Source: an uncultured Eubacteriales bacterium | GTDB lineage: Bacteria > Bacillota > Clostridia > Christensenellales > Aristaeellaceae | Assembly (NCBI GenBank): GCA_900542445.1 | Contig: UQNN01000016.1 | Span: forward strand, 1 to 50,426 | Length of the DNA stretch: 50,426 nucleotides | Reading direction: 5' to 3' | In this document: in pieces, positions 6,774-13,774 of the stretch | How positions within the stretch are numbered: the first letter of the stretch is position 1 | How the letters are laid out: each line of letters opens with the position of its first letter | Program-made: the position numbers and the translations under genes | Notes under the pieces: model-generated | Databases searched by the model: none | What the model was told of the DNA's origin: nothing | Seen by the model: only the letters and a program-made list of their open reading frames with translations

Positions 6774-8473
6774 TGGCACGAGTATCGCGGAAAAAGCAAA
6801 ATCTCCCTACCCCAGCAGTTGATACTCCTATCCGCCGCTGGAAAACCGCTCTATATGTCCGCCTCTCCGTCGAGGATAACGGAAAAGGTTCGGACTCAAT
6901 TGAGAACCAGACCACGCTCCTTGAAGACTATATTGCGTCACGTTCGTATCTTGAGAAGACGGCGCTGTTCGTTGACAACGGCTATACCGGAACCGATTTT
7001 CTCCGTCCAGAGTTTAACCGGATGATGGAAGCCGTCAAGATGGGCATTGTAGATTGCATCGTGGTGAAGGACTTATCCCGTCTCGGCAGAAACTATATCG
7101 AAACATCTCAGTTCATTGAAAAGGTCTGCCCGTTCTTCGATCTGCGCTTTATCTCCGTCAATGACTCCTTTGATACTGCGACGGTAACAAGCGAGGGGCA
7201 TTTATCCGCCTCCCTGTCGAACATCGTCAATGATTTTTATGCGAAGGACATCTCGCGCAAGGTCACAACAGCCCTTCAAGCGAAGATGGAGCGCGGGGAT
7301 TATATCGGAAACTATGCACCGTATGGTTATCGTAAAGACCCTGAGAACAAGAACCATCTTCTGATCGACCCTGAGACTGCGCCGATTGTTGTCCAGATAT
7401 TTCAATGGAGAGCCGAAGGTGTCAGCTACATGGGCATCAACAAAAAGCTCAACGACGCCGGTATTCTTTCCCCCAGTCAGCTCAAACGGGAGCGTGGGGT
7501 GGAAACGAACTTCAATAAGAAGGATCGGGTCATTCTGTGGAACAAGCACATGATAACCGAAATCCTTCAAAACATCGTCTATATCGGGCATTTAGCTCAG
7601 AAGAAAGGCAGTCAGTGTCTCTATGGAGGCATCCCTTATCACATCACGTCCGAAGACGAATGGATCATCGCAAAAAACACCCATGAACCACTTCTCAGTG
7701 AAGAACTGTTTGAAAAGGTGCAGGAGATCAACCGTGCAGCCGTAGAACGCACGAGAGCCAATTCAGGCAAGTACGATCATCTACCCAAAGCGAAAAATAT
7801 CTATGGGAAGAAGTTTGTATGTGCCGAGTGCGGAGCAATTATGAAATTGCAGCGTTCCATCAGCACGAAGAAGGACAAGGTGTATTTCACCTTCAAATGC
7901 CCGACCTACGCCGAGCATGGAACAAGAGGTTGTTCCGACGTGAAAATACGGAAGCAGGATCTTGACGATGCAGTTTTTTCCTTCATCAAGTCTCAGATGG
8001 AAGTATTCCTCGATATGGAGAAGACGCTTCATTCTCTGCTGGCAATGAAAAAAGTCATGATTAAGCAAGACAATACCGTTCAGGAGATACGGACACTGCG
8101 TCAAAAACTTGCGCAAAAGCAGTCCCTCCTTAGCGGTATGTATGTTGATCTCAAGGAAGGATTGCTCTCTGATGCCGAATACAGCCATCATAAAGAGATC
8201 GTCATGGAGGACATCCGGGCGATTGAGAGAAACCTATCTGAGCTGGAAGCGCCAAAGAATCAGACAGAGGAACAGATTACCGGCGAAATGAAGTGGAAAC
8301 AGATGATCCGCCGTTTCCACGACGCGACGGAAATCTCCGAAGAAATGGCAGACGCTTTCATCGAGACCATGAAAATTCATGAGGACGGCACATTGGAAAT
8401 CAAACTCAGCTATATGGACGAGATTGCAGCACTTACGAAGACTTGCGAGAAAATCAGGAAGGAGGTTGCTTGA
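6773..8473 (+). CDS. large serine recombinase 2 of 3
   Basis: A 566-residue large serine recombinase with a basic N-terminal extension of about 22 residues before the resolvase domain (ALYVRLSVED, nucleophile Ser32; DLSRLGRNY near 100). Next come the recombinase domain, a zinc ribbon (FVCAECGAIM, then FKCP and RGCSD) and a coiled-coil tail. It has the same architecture as its neighbours but a clearly different sequence, so this is an old paralogy rather than a recent duplication. The start and stop overlap the flanking recombinase genes (TAATG and TGATG), so the three proteins should be made together. Confidence 0.93.
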   Translation: MARVSRKKQNLPTPAVDTPIRRWKTALYVRLSVEDNGKGSDSIENQTTLLEDYIASRSYLEKTALFVDNGYTGTDFLRPEFNRMMEAVKMGIVDCIVVKDLSRLGRNYIETSQFIEKVCPFFDLRFISVNDSFDTATVTSEGHLSASLSNIVNDFYAKDISRKVTTALQAKMERGDYIGNYAPYGYRKDPENKNHLLIDPETAPIVVQIFQWRAEGVSYMGINKKLNDAGILSPSQLKRERGVETNFNKKDRVILWNKHMITEILQNIVYIGHLAQKKGSQCLYGGIPYHITSEDEWIIAKNTHEPLLSEELFEKVQEINRAAVERTRANSGKYDHLPKAKNIYGKKFVCAECGAIMKLQRSISTKKDKVYFTFKCPTYAEHGTRGCSDVKIRKQDLDDAVFSFIKSQMEVFLDMEKTLHSLLAMKKVMIKQDNTVQEIRTLRQKLAQKQSLLSGMYVDLKEGLLSDAEYSHHKEIVMEDIRAIERNLSELEAPKNQTEEQITGEMKWKQMIRRFHDATEISEEMADAFIETMKIHEDGTLEIKLSYMDEIAALTKTCEKIRKEVA

Positions 8474-10044
8474 TGAAGCAGCAAATCGCAATTTATCTGC
8501 GCTTGTCGCTTGAAGACGTTGACAAGCGCACAAACAAAATCAAGGACGAGAGCAACAGCATCGCATCACAGCGTATGCTCATCAATCGTCATCTGGATCA
8601 GAATCCGCTTCTCTGCGATCTGCCTCGTATAGAGTTCTGTGATGATGGCTTCTCCGGTACAAACTTTGATCGCCCTGACTTTGCAAAGATGATAGAGTAT
8701 GCGAAGCATGGGGAAATTAGCTGCATTGTAGTGAAAGACCTTTCCCGTTTTGGGCGAGACTATCTTGAAGTTGGTGACTATTTGGAGCATATCTTCCCGT
8801 TTCTCGGCATCCGCTTCAAGTCTATCAATGACCACTATGACAGCGCGAAACATGAAGGCAAGACTATCGGTATGGATATTGCCTTCAAAAACCTCATCTA
8901 CGACTATTACAGCAAAGACCTGTCCAAGAAGGTCAAGTCTGCAATGGGAATGAAACAGGAGAAGGCAAAGTTTGTGAACACAGTCCCATACGGGTATAAA
9001 GCCGATCCTGCTGACAAGCATCACCTTATCATCGACGTGGAAACCGCTCCGATAGTCCACCGTATTTTCATGGAAGTGATTGGTGGCAAGTCTTGCACAC
9101 AGATTGCAAAGGAACTGAATACGGAGGGCATTCCAACACCCGCCCAGCATAAAGCCGTGTCCAGAAAGGCGTCTTCCAAGAAGCCCCAGTGGACACATCG
9201 CGGTATTCTGACTATGATAGAGAGCGTGAAGTACACTGGAACAATGGTCAACCATATCCGCGAAAGCAGATTCATCCGTGACAAAAATCAGCGGCGCGTT
9301 CCCAAAGAAGAATGGTATATCCGCGAAAATGCGCATGAGGCGATTGTGACAAAGGATGAATACGAACAGGCACAAGAGGCAATCCAGAGGCGTAGAAAGT
9401 TTGTCCGAAGCTCCCATGACCAGTCAGACCGAGTTTACTTCTGCGCCCATTGCGGCGGAAAACTTGAGAAAGCCAATGGAACCGTATTTGCCTGTCCATC
9501 CCATCGGTATCACGATGGAAGCCCGTGTGAAAACGTCCGCTGGCGGAAAAGCGCACTTGAAGAAATCGTCTTTGAAGCACTGAAAAGACAGATCGAGATC
9601 GTCAGTGTTGAATCCGCAGCCGTCAGAAAGGCAGCGAAAAGCAAAGGTGAAAGTCTGGAAAGACAGCTCGTCCTGCTGAAAGCTCAGTATGATGCCTGTG
9701 ATCGTGAGAAGTTTACGATTTATGAAAACTACCGTGAAGGGAAGCTGACTCCGGAAGAGTATCTGTCCGGCAAAGACGCCCTTGCACAAAAACAAGCCGC
9801 CCTGAAAGAGCAGCTTGAATCCTGTGAAACCCAGCTTGAGGTCTTCCATCAGCAAAGTCTCGATGCAGAAGAACGGCATGAAGCAGCAAGCCGGATGACC
9901 GGCTTGTCTGATGACAAACTTAGAGAGCATCTGTATGATGCAGTTGAACGTGTACTTGTTTATGACACTGAGACAATCGAGATTGTCTGGAAGTTCAACG
10001 AATCAAAAATCGACACCGATGAAAACATCGGAGTTGCGAATTGA
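8473..10044 (+). CDS. large serine recombinase 3 of 3
   Basis: A 523-residue large serine recombinase starting MKQQIAIYLRLSLED (nucleophile Ser12). The frame extends 30 bases upstream, but ATG 8473 is chosen because GGAGG precedes it and it overlaps the previous stop as TGATG. FCDDGFSGTNFDRPDF and DLSRFGRDYLE are intact; a zinc ribbon (FCAHCGGKL, then FACP and SPCEN) and a coiled coil follow. Triplets of serine integrases are known on some Firmicutes integrative elements, where the subunits probably act as one recombination machine. The last codons form one arm of a terminator hairpin. Confidence 0.93.
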   Translation: MKQQIAIYLRLSLEDVDKRTNKIKDESNSIASQRMLINRHLDQNPLLCDLPRIEFCDDGFSGTNFDRPDFAKMIEYAKHGEISCIVVKDLSRFGRDYLEVGDYLEHIFPFLGIRFKSINDHYDSAKHEGKTIGMDIAFKNLIYDYYSKDLSKKVKSAMGMKQEKAKFVNTVPYGYKADPADKHHLIIDVETAPIVHRIFMEVIGGKSCTQIAKELNTEGIPTPAQHKAVSRKASSKKPQWTHRGILTMIESVKYTGTMVNHIRESRFIRDKNQRRVPKEEWYIRENAHEAIVTKDEYEQAQEAIQRRRKFVRSSHDQSDRVYFCAHCGGKLEKANGTVFACPSHRYHDGSPCENVRWRKSALEEIVFEALKRQIEIVSVESAAVRKAAKSKGESLERQLVLLKAQYDACDREKFTIYENYREGKLTPEEYLSGKDALAQKQAALKEQLESCETQLEVFHQQSLDAEERHEAASRMTGLSDDKLREHLYDAVERVLVYDTETIEIVWKFNESKIDTDENIGVAN

Positions 10045-10055
10045 CTCCGGTGTTT
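10023..10055 (+). terminator. terminator overlapping the end of recombinase 3
   Basis: AAACATCGGAGT (10023-10034) pairs with ACTCCGGTGTTT (10044-10055) with one G-T type mismatch around a nine-base loop. The T-tract after it is weak (CATTT). It begins inside the last codons of recombinase 3 and probably ends the recombinase transcript. Confidence 0.55.
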
Positions 10056-10319
10056 CATTTCGGGGCAAATCTGTCGAATTTGCTCCTAAAATAACATAAT
10101 CTATCGAAACCTCGTAGGTGCATCGTAGCGCCGTCCGGAAAGCCCAGAGTCATTGATATTAAAGGCTTTTCGGATAGTTTGTAAAATTTTTTTGCACCTA
10201 CTTGACATAAAGGGACGATTTAGGTAGATTCGTGACAAGGGATCAGTGCGCCCATTCGCACCCGCGAGGTGGAATAGACCCCATTATTTCGAGTTAGAGT
10301 CGCTGATATAATCTGCGGC
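10056..10319. other. 264-bp noncoding region, possible element junction
   Basis: No gene is visible. GTAGGTGCA (10114-10122) and TGCACCTAC (10193-10201) form a perfect 9-bp inverted repeat 70 bases apart. TTGACA (10202-10207) and TAGATT (10225-10230) with 17-bp spacing look like a rightward promoter without an adjacent rightward gene. GTGCG/CGCAC (10246-10261) flanks CCCATT; the TGCGCCC inside it resembles the nic core of RSF1010/pIP501-type origins of transfer. Recombination sites of serine integrases often lie beside the integrase gene, so an att site here is possible. None of these roles is proven. Confidence 0.4.
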
Positions 10320-10523
10320 TTATTTTTCATTTTCGGCAGTTTTTTTGATATACTTGCCGTTCTTGATTCTCGCGTCCGCTGGCTTCTCTGCGTCCTCTGG
10401 AATCCCCCAGACCGAGCCAATGCGGATAGCACCGGGGACGCGCCCCTCGCCGCACAAAATCTGAATACGGCGGGTGGAGATACCCCAGCGTTCGGCGGTT
10501 TGCGCGATAGATAAATATTTCAT
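10320..10523 (-). CDS. excisionase-like HTH protein, 67 aa
   Basis: A 67-residue protein starting MKYLSIAQTAERWGISTRRI, a MerR/excisionase-type helix-turn-helix, followed by VPGAIRIGSVWGIPEDAEKP and a basic tail. Short proteins with this exact layout are common on Clostridia mobile elements and next to restriction or recombinase genes; they probably bind DNA as architectural or regulatory factors. CAGGAG lies nine bases upstream of the ATG. It points toward the recombinase operon and away from mobC. A role in excision is inferred from the fold. Confidence 0.75.
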   Translation of the reverse strand: MKYLSIAQTAERWGISTRRIQILCGEGRVPGAIRIGSVWGIPEDAEKPADARIKNGKYIKKTAENEK

Positions 10524-10891
10524 GGGCAGTACTCCTGTTGCAGTTCGCTCCTGCGTCTGCTTATAAAATCACAGTGTAATTATAATCGTCAAAACGAATA
10601 AAAGCAAGAGCTTTCCAGAAAAGCGCAGGTAGTATCTTCAATTTGGAAATCAAGGGCTTGGGGCTTTCCCAAAAATCAAAAAGGGCGTATCGGCTGCAAG
10701 GCTGAAACGCTCATTTTTCCGGTGTGTACGGACACCGGATGTGCTTGCTACTCTCTCAAATCTCATATCCGCAAATACAACGCGCTCCCGCTTTCGCAAA
10801 AGCAGGGGCGCATTTTTTTGAAAATATCTCATTTCGATACCTGCGTTTTGACTTAAAAATGTCCGTTGTAAAGTGAAAGGAGTTCTTTGAT
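10524..10891. other. noncoding region upstream of mobC, possible oriT and terminator
   Basis: This 368-bp gap holds no convincing gene. CCGGTGT/ACACCGG (10719-10738) is a perfect 7-bp inverted repeat with a six-base loop, the sort of hairpin found in origins of transfer upstream of mobC genes. A second hairpin with arms in 10782-10812 has two mismatches and is followed by seven T residues (10813-10819), so it may be an intrinsic terminator on the plus strand. The right copy of the 23-nt repeat sits at 10855-10877. An oriT role is inferred from position only. Confidence 0.4.
10855..10877 (+). repeat. 23-nt direct repeat, right copy
   Basis: This is identical to 4184-4206 and in the same orientation. 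Here its 3' end runs directly into the AAAGGAG ribosome-binding site of mobC, so in this copy the motif is part of the promoter or 5' leader of mobC. Confidence 0.8.
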
Positions 10892-11221
10892 ATGCCAGAC
10901 CGCACACGACCCATCCGCAAGGAAATCTGCCTAAATGAGCAGGAATTGAGCGTAGTTCGCCACAAGATGAATCAACTCGGCACCCGCAACTTCGGCGCGT
11001 ATGCCCGGAAAATGCTGATTGACGGGTACATCATCAAGGTGGATTACACCGAGCAGAAAAAGTTAGCTACCGCTGTCAGCAGAATTGCCACCAACATCAA
11101 CCACGTCTGCCGCCGCATCAACAGTACCGGGCATTTCTACGATGCCGACATTGCCGAGTTGAAAGAGCGAATGGCTGACGTATGGGAATTGTTGAAAACG
11201 CGGCAGATGGAAGAACTTTGA
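10892..11221 (+). CDS. mobC: MobC-like relaxosome accessory protein
   Basis: A 109-residue basic protein with an N-terminal ribbon-helix-helix-like segment (PIRKEICLNEQELSVVRHKM) and a MobC core containing TNINHVCRRINSTG. MobC proteins bind oriT and help a relaxase open the strands for conjugative transfer. A relaxase gene would normally follow within a few bases, but here a 224-bp noncoding stretch and a broken repA come next, so transfer functions in this part of the element have been lost or must be supplied in trans. The ATG is preceded by AAAGGAG at a spacing of nine. Confidence 0.8.
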   Translation: MPDRTRPIRKEICLNEQELSVVRHKMNQLGTRNFGAYARKMLIDGYIIKVDYTEQKKLATAVSRIATNINHVCRRINSTGHFYDADIAELKERMADVWELLKTRQMEEL

Positions 11222-11445
11222 CCACAACGGGATTTTCTATGTGTGGGTTTTCCGGCACTGGTTTTCCGGACGGTGGACAAGCTGACGCTCCGGAGCGTAC
11301 CACAACCGGATTTTTGGAGCATGGATTTCCAAACTGTCACAGGGGATGAAATTCATACCCAAATCAATAAGAAATAAATCAACGCTCAATATAGTCATCC
11401 ATCAATCCTATCAATGCTGGTTTTGATGGATGGGATAGGAGGATT
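11222..11445 (+). promoter_or_regulatory. repA leader with tandem repeats and SD-pairing arms
   Basis: GGTTTTCCGG occurs twice, four bases apart (11247-11256, 11261-11270), like short iterons. Just before repA, ATCCATCA (11397-11404) pairs with TGATGGAT (11424-11431), and CCTATC (11407-11412) pairs with GATAGG (11434-11439), which overlaps the GGAGG ribosome-binding site. The two pairings cross, so they form either a pseudoknot or two alternative states. Translational control of a replication protein by such a leader would be typical, but the gene that follows is broken. Confidence 0.45.
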
Positions 11446-11948
11446 ATGTCACAGAAGTTTTTGAAGTTTACAAGCGAGAGCTTGTCGGCATCCTACATAC
11501 CGTTTCCACGGTTTTTGATGGAGGATAGTCTTGCCGGGCTGTCCAACGATGCAAAAGTGCTGTATGCCCTGATGCTGGATCGGGCGAGCATTTCAAAAGT
11601 CAACGGTTTTCTTGAAACTGACGGCACCATCCGAATTTACTTCACCGTGGAACAGGCGCAGAAGAAGCTGCACCGCAGCCGACAATGTGCGACGCGGATA
11701 TTTCATGAGCTTGAGTTCAGCGGTTTGATCTGCTGAAAGAAACAGGGGCTTGGAAAACCCGCATTGATTACGCTGAATTATCCCTCTAATGCGAAGCTGA
11801 TTCAGCCGAAGAAAGGCAGCTCAATATTGTCCGGATAAAGGTCGAAAACGTGGCATTTTTCGTCCCACAATCGGCGCGAAAACACAGGGAAATATCTTTT
11901 CCTTACAGCAACGCCAAAATGGGCTTATACGCGCTACAGAAGCGATAA
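11446..11948 (+). pseudogene. repA: replication initiator RepA (N-terminal domain), frameshifted
   Basis: The first 96 residues (MSQKFLKFTSESLSASYIPF at the start, then LSNDAKVLYALMLDRASISK) form a RepA_N/RepB-like initiator N-terminal domain. The frame stops at 11736. The expected continuation is visible in other frames: ERNRGLENP just after the stop, then ALITLNYPSNAKLIQPKKGS from about 11760, then YSNAKMGLYALQKR up to about 11948. At least two frameshifts therefore separate homologous pieces, and the C-terminal domain is lost. A good GGAGG site precedes the ATG. The intact ancestor would have initiated plasmid-like or element replication. Confidence 0.7.
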
Positions 11949-11960
11949 AGGAGGTACCAT

Positions 11961-12146
11961 GTGAACGCAGAAAAAGTGAATATTCAAAACAGCATGGATG
12001 CAGCCGAAATTCCGGAATACGTCTTCGAATCGCTGGCACGGAGTTTGCTTCCGCTAATTCAGAAGTACTATGAAAGTGAGGACGGTAAAAAGGCATTTGC
12101 CGAATGGAAAGCAAAGAAGGAGATTTCAGACAGTGCATCTACATAA
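11961..12146 (+). CDS. small mobile-element protein, 61 aa
   Basis: A 61-residue protein starting at GTG with AAAGGAGGT six bases upstream. The core IPEYVFESLARSLLPLIQKY followed by YESEDGKKAFAEWKAKKE resembles short proteins usually encoded just upstream of a serine recombinase on Tn1549-like elements (recalled, not searched). Its function is unknown. Here the recombinase is missing and the gene ends at a strong terminator, so this is probably the truncated end of a second element. Confidence 0.6.
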   Translation: MNAEKVNIQNSMDAAEIPEYVFESLARSLLPLIQKYYESEDGKKAFAEWKAKKEISDSAST

Positions 12147-12192
12147 AGAAACCGGGAGGATTGCCATGATCGGCAGTCCTCCCGGTTTCTTT
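12145..12192 (+). terminator. terminator with 21-bp stem at the end of the mobile region
   Basis: The arms 12145-12165 and 12172-12192 pair over 21 bp with a single G-T position and a six-base loop. The arms begin AAAGAAACCGGG and end CCCGGTTTCTTT. The stop codon of the 61-aa gene overlaps the first bases. It can terminate in both directions and marks the right limit of the AT-rich tract. Confidence 0.8.
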
Positions 12193-12227
12193 ATTACCAG
12201 TCTTCAACTTCTTCTATAAAAACAACA

Positions 12228-12265
12228 AATCCGAACCCATGACCAATCGGTACAAGGTTCGGATT
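12228..12265 (-). terminator. terminator of the tRNA-Ala gene
   Basis: AATCCGAACC (12228-12237) and GGTTCGGATT (12256-12265) form a perfect 10-bp stem. On the minus strand it lies nine bases past the tRNA 3' end and is followed by a T-rich run (TTGTTGTTTTT). Confidence 0.7.
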
Positions 12266-12274
12266 ATATTGTTT

Positions 12275-12350
12275 TGGTGGAGCATAGCGGATTCGAACCG
12301 CTGACCTCTACAATGCGAATGTAGCGCGCTACCAACTGTGCTAATGCCCC
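12275..12350 (-). tRNA. tRNA-Ala (anticodon CGC)
   Basis: The 76-nt minus-strand sequence folds as a complete cloverleaf. The acceptor stem is GGGGCAT/ATGCTCC with a G3-U70 wobble, the alanine identity element. The anticodon stem CTACA/TGTAG encloses the loop TTCGCAT (anticodon CGC, codon GCG), and the T-loop is GGTTCGAATCC. The CCA end is encoded (12275-12277). The tRNA is intact although mobile-element remnants end about 80 bp beyond its 3' side. Confidence 0.95.
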
Positions 12351-12386
12351 ATGGCTTATTCACTTTGTTCGCTCGGAACGTTAGAT

Positions 12387-12415
12387 AGTATAGCATAGCC
12401 ACGCAGAAAAAGCAA
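12387..12415 (-). promoter_or_regulatory. tRNA-Ala promoter
   Basis: On the minus strand, TTGCTT (complement of 12410-12415) and TATACT (complement of 12387-12392) are separated by exactly 17 bases and end 36 bases before the tRNA 5' end. This fits a sigma-A promoter for the tRNA. Confidence 0.65.
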
Positions 12416-12447
12416 CCCCTTTTTTTACAATTTTTTTCTTTTTTACG

Positions 12448-12485
12448 AAAAAACGGAGCGCCTCCTTGAAGCCGCCCCGTTTTTC
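12448..12485 (-). terminator. terminator after the secreted adaptor gene
   Basis: AAAAAACGG and CCGTTTTT arms enclose an imperfect GC stem (GAGCG and CCGCC region). On the minus strand the stem is followed by a run of T residues. It lies 11 bp beyond the stop of the adaptor gene at 12497. Confidence 0.6.
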
Positions 12486-12496
12486 CCTGTATTCTC

Positions 12497-13546
12497 TTAC
12501 CTTTCCGCCGAGGCGCTCATGCCGATACGCATCAGGTCGTTGGCTTCCAGCTCGATCGTCACGTCAAACGACGTGCTTGTGCCGTCATCGCCGCTGGCGG
12601 AAGCGATTTTCACAATCGTGCCGCTCAGGGGCTTATCTTCATATGCGTCCAGCGTCACCTGCATCACATCGCCGACAGCCAATTCGGAAAGATCCTGTTC
12701 ATCCACCGAGCAGACGAGACGCATCGCGTCTTTCGGGCAATACGTCGCCAGAACAGCATCCTTGGCCGCCTGTTCGCCGCTCACCGCCGAAACGCTGAGC
12801 AGCACGCCGTCTTCCGGCATATAAACGTGACCGTCGCCGCCGACCATGCCGTCCAGCACATCAGGCACAACGTCAAAGAGCACGTCGCCGCGGCTGACAT
12901 GCTGGCCGTCCTCCACATATGCGGCGAGCACATAACCCGTAGCCGTCACGCCTTGTGGATCAACGCGGGAAAGCTTGCCCGTGCCGATACAGCTGGAATT
13001 GGCGTGGTTCGCGCTGCGATAAACCTTGATGTTTTCGCTCATACGCATATCCGTCTGACTCGTCACCTCCAGCGTGTAGCTCTTGCCCTCCACGCCGATG
13101 ACGCGTGCCTCGCCCACGCGGTCGTTGTTGCTCGTCGAGCGGATATATACTTTCTCGCCGACGTGAATCATCTTGTTTTCGTTGTCGCTGTCGCCGCCGG
13201 TCGTGGTGCATTCCGCGCGATAGAGCACATCCTGCTCGATGTAAGCCAGCGCGCCGTAACGCTCCTCGACAGAAGCGGCGCTGTCGCCGGGCTGCGCAAA
13301 CACGGCGGTCACCGTGCCGTCAAAATCGGCATAGACCTGTTCGGTGCGCAACGCAAAAAGCGCGTCGCCCATGTTCACCGCGTCGCCCGCAGTCACGGCG
13401 TAATTGCCCACCACGCCGCTATACGGCGCGAGGATGGTTTTGGTTTCAGCGCTCTTGATGCTGCCGTCGATCTTGACGCCTTCGGCGAAGGCGGTGGTCG
13501 TGACCAGGGAAGCCATCATTGCAATCATCGCAATCCATTTCTTCAT
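12497..13546 (-). CDS. secreted HlyD/MacA-like adaptor protein
   Basis: A 349-residue protein with a signal peptide (MKKWIAMIAMMASLVTTTAFAEG) and no other membrane segment. Two lipoyl/barrel-sandwich segments are suggested (TILAPYSGVVGNYAVTAGDA near residue 36 and ATGYVLAAYVEDGQHVSRGD near residue 200). The C-terminal LSGTIVKIASASGDDG is typical of the beta-barrel of efflux adaptors. The frame runs 189 bases further upstream, but ATG 13546 is chosen for its signal peptide and upstream AAAGGA. It lies just downstream of a MacB-type permease and probably works with it outside the membrane. It lacks the usual N-terminal anchor; the neighbouring 291-aa adaptor has one. Confidence 0.75.
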   Translation of the reverse strand: MKKWIAMIAMMASLVTTTAFAEGVKIDGSIKSAETKTILAPYSGVVGNYAVTAGDAVNMGDALFALRTEQVYADFDGTVTAVFAQPGDSAASVEERYGALAYIEQDVLYRAECTTTGGDSDNENKMIHVGEKVYIRSTSNNDRVGEARVIGVEGKSYTLEVTSQTDMRMSENIKVYRSANHANSSCIGTGKLSRVDPQGVTATGYVLAAYVEDGQHVSRGDVLFDVVPDVLDGMVGGDGHVYMPEDGVLLSVSAVSGEQAAKDAVLATYCPKDAMRLVCSVDEQDLSELAVGDVMQVTLDAYEDKPLSGTIVKIASASGDDGTSTSFDVTIELEANDLMRIGMSASAER

Positions 13547-13658
13547 ATATCCGTATCCTTTCTTTTGGGCCGTTATTATTTTGTTTGCATTCCGCCGCCG
13601 TTTCAATCGTAGACTGCTACGCAATCTGCTCTGAAATCGCTTGAAAAGAAGAGCGCTC

Positions 13659-13680
13659 ATGGGGCTTTGCCCCATACCCC
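13659..13680 (+). repeat. GGGGC-hairpin repeat, copy 1
   Basis: ATGGGGC/GCCCCAT hairpin with a TTT loop followed by ACCCC. It matches 45379-45400 with three differences, two of which are compensatory across the stem. It is part of an intergenic hairpin family. Confidence 0.55.
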
Positions 13681-13690
13681 ACTGAGGGAT

Positions 13691-13737
13691 GATTGATATC
13701 CCGTTGAATCCCGCACAGCGGGCACGCGATATCAATC
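13691..13737 (-). terminator. nested inverted repeat after the MacB operon
   Basis: GATTGATATC (13691-13700) and GATATCAATC (13728-13737) are perfect inverted copies. They enclose a second stem, CCCGC/GCGGG with an ACA loop (13710-13722). The structure lies 38 bp beyond the permease stop. No clear U-tract is present, so it may stabilise the mRNA end or separate the permease and adaptor transcripts rather than terminate. Confidence 0.45.
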
Positions 13738-13774
13738 CCTATCAGACTCGCTTTGCGGCGGTTTTAAACCTTTT

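Noticed and set aside
1..12150. DDE-type insertion sequences
   Set aside because: No DDE transposase or terminal inverted repeats with target duplications were found; all recombinases are of the serine type.
12145..12192. Transposon terminal repeat or att site at the 21-bp-stem palindrome
   Set aside because: The short loop, the position just after a stop codon and the A/T ends fit a terminator better, and no second copy was seen.
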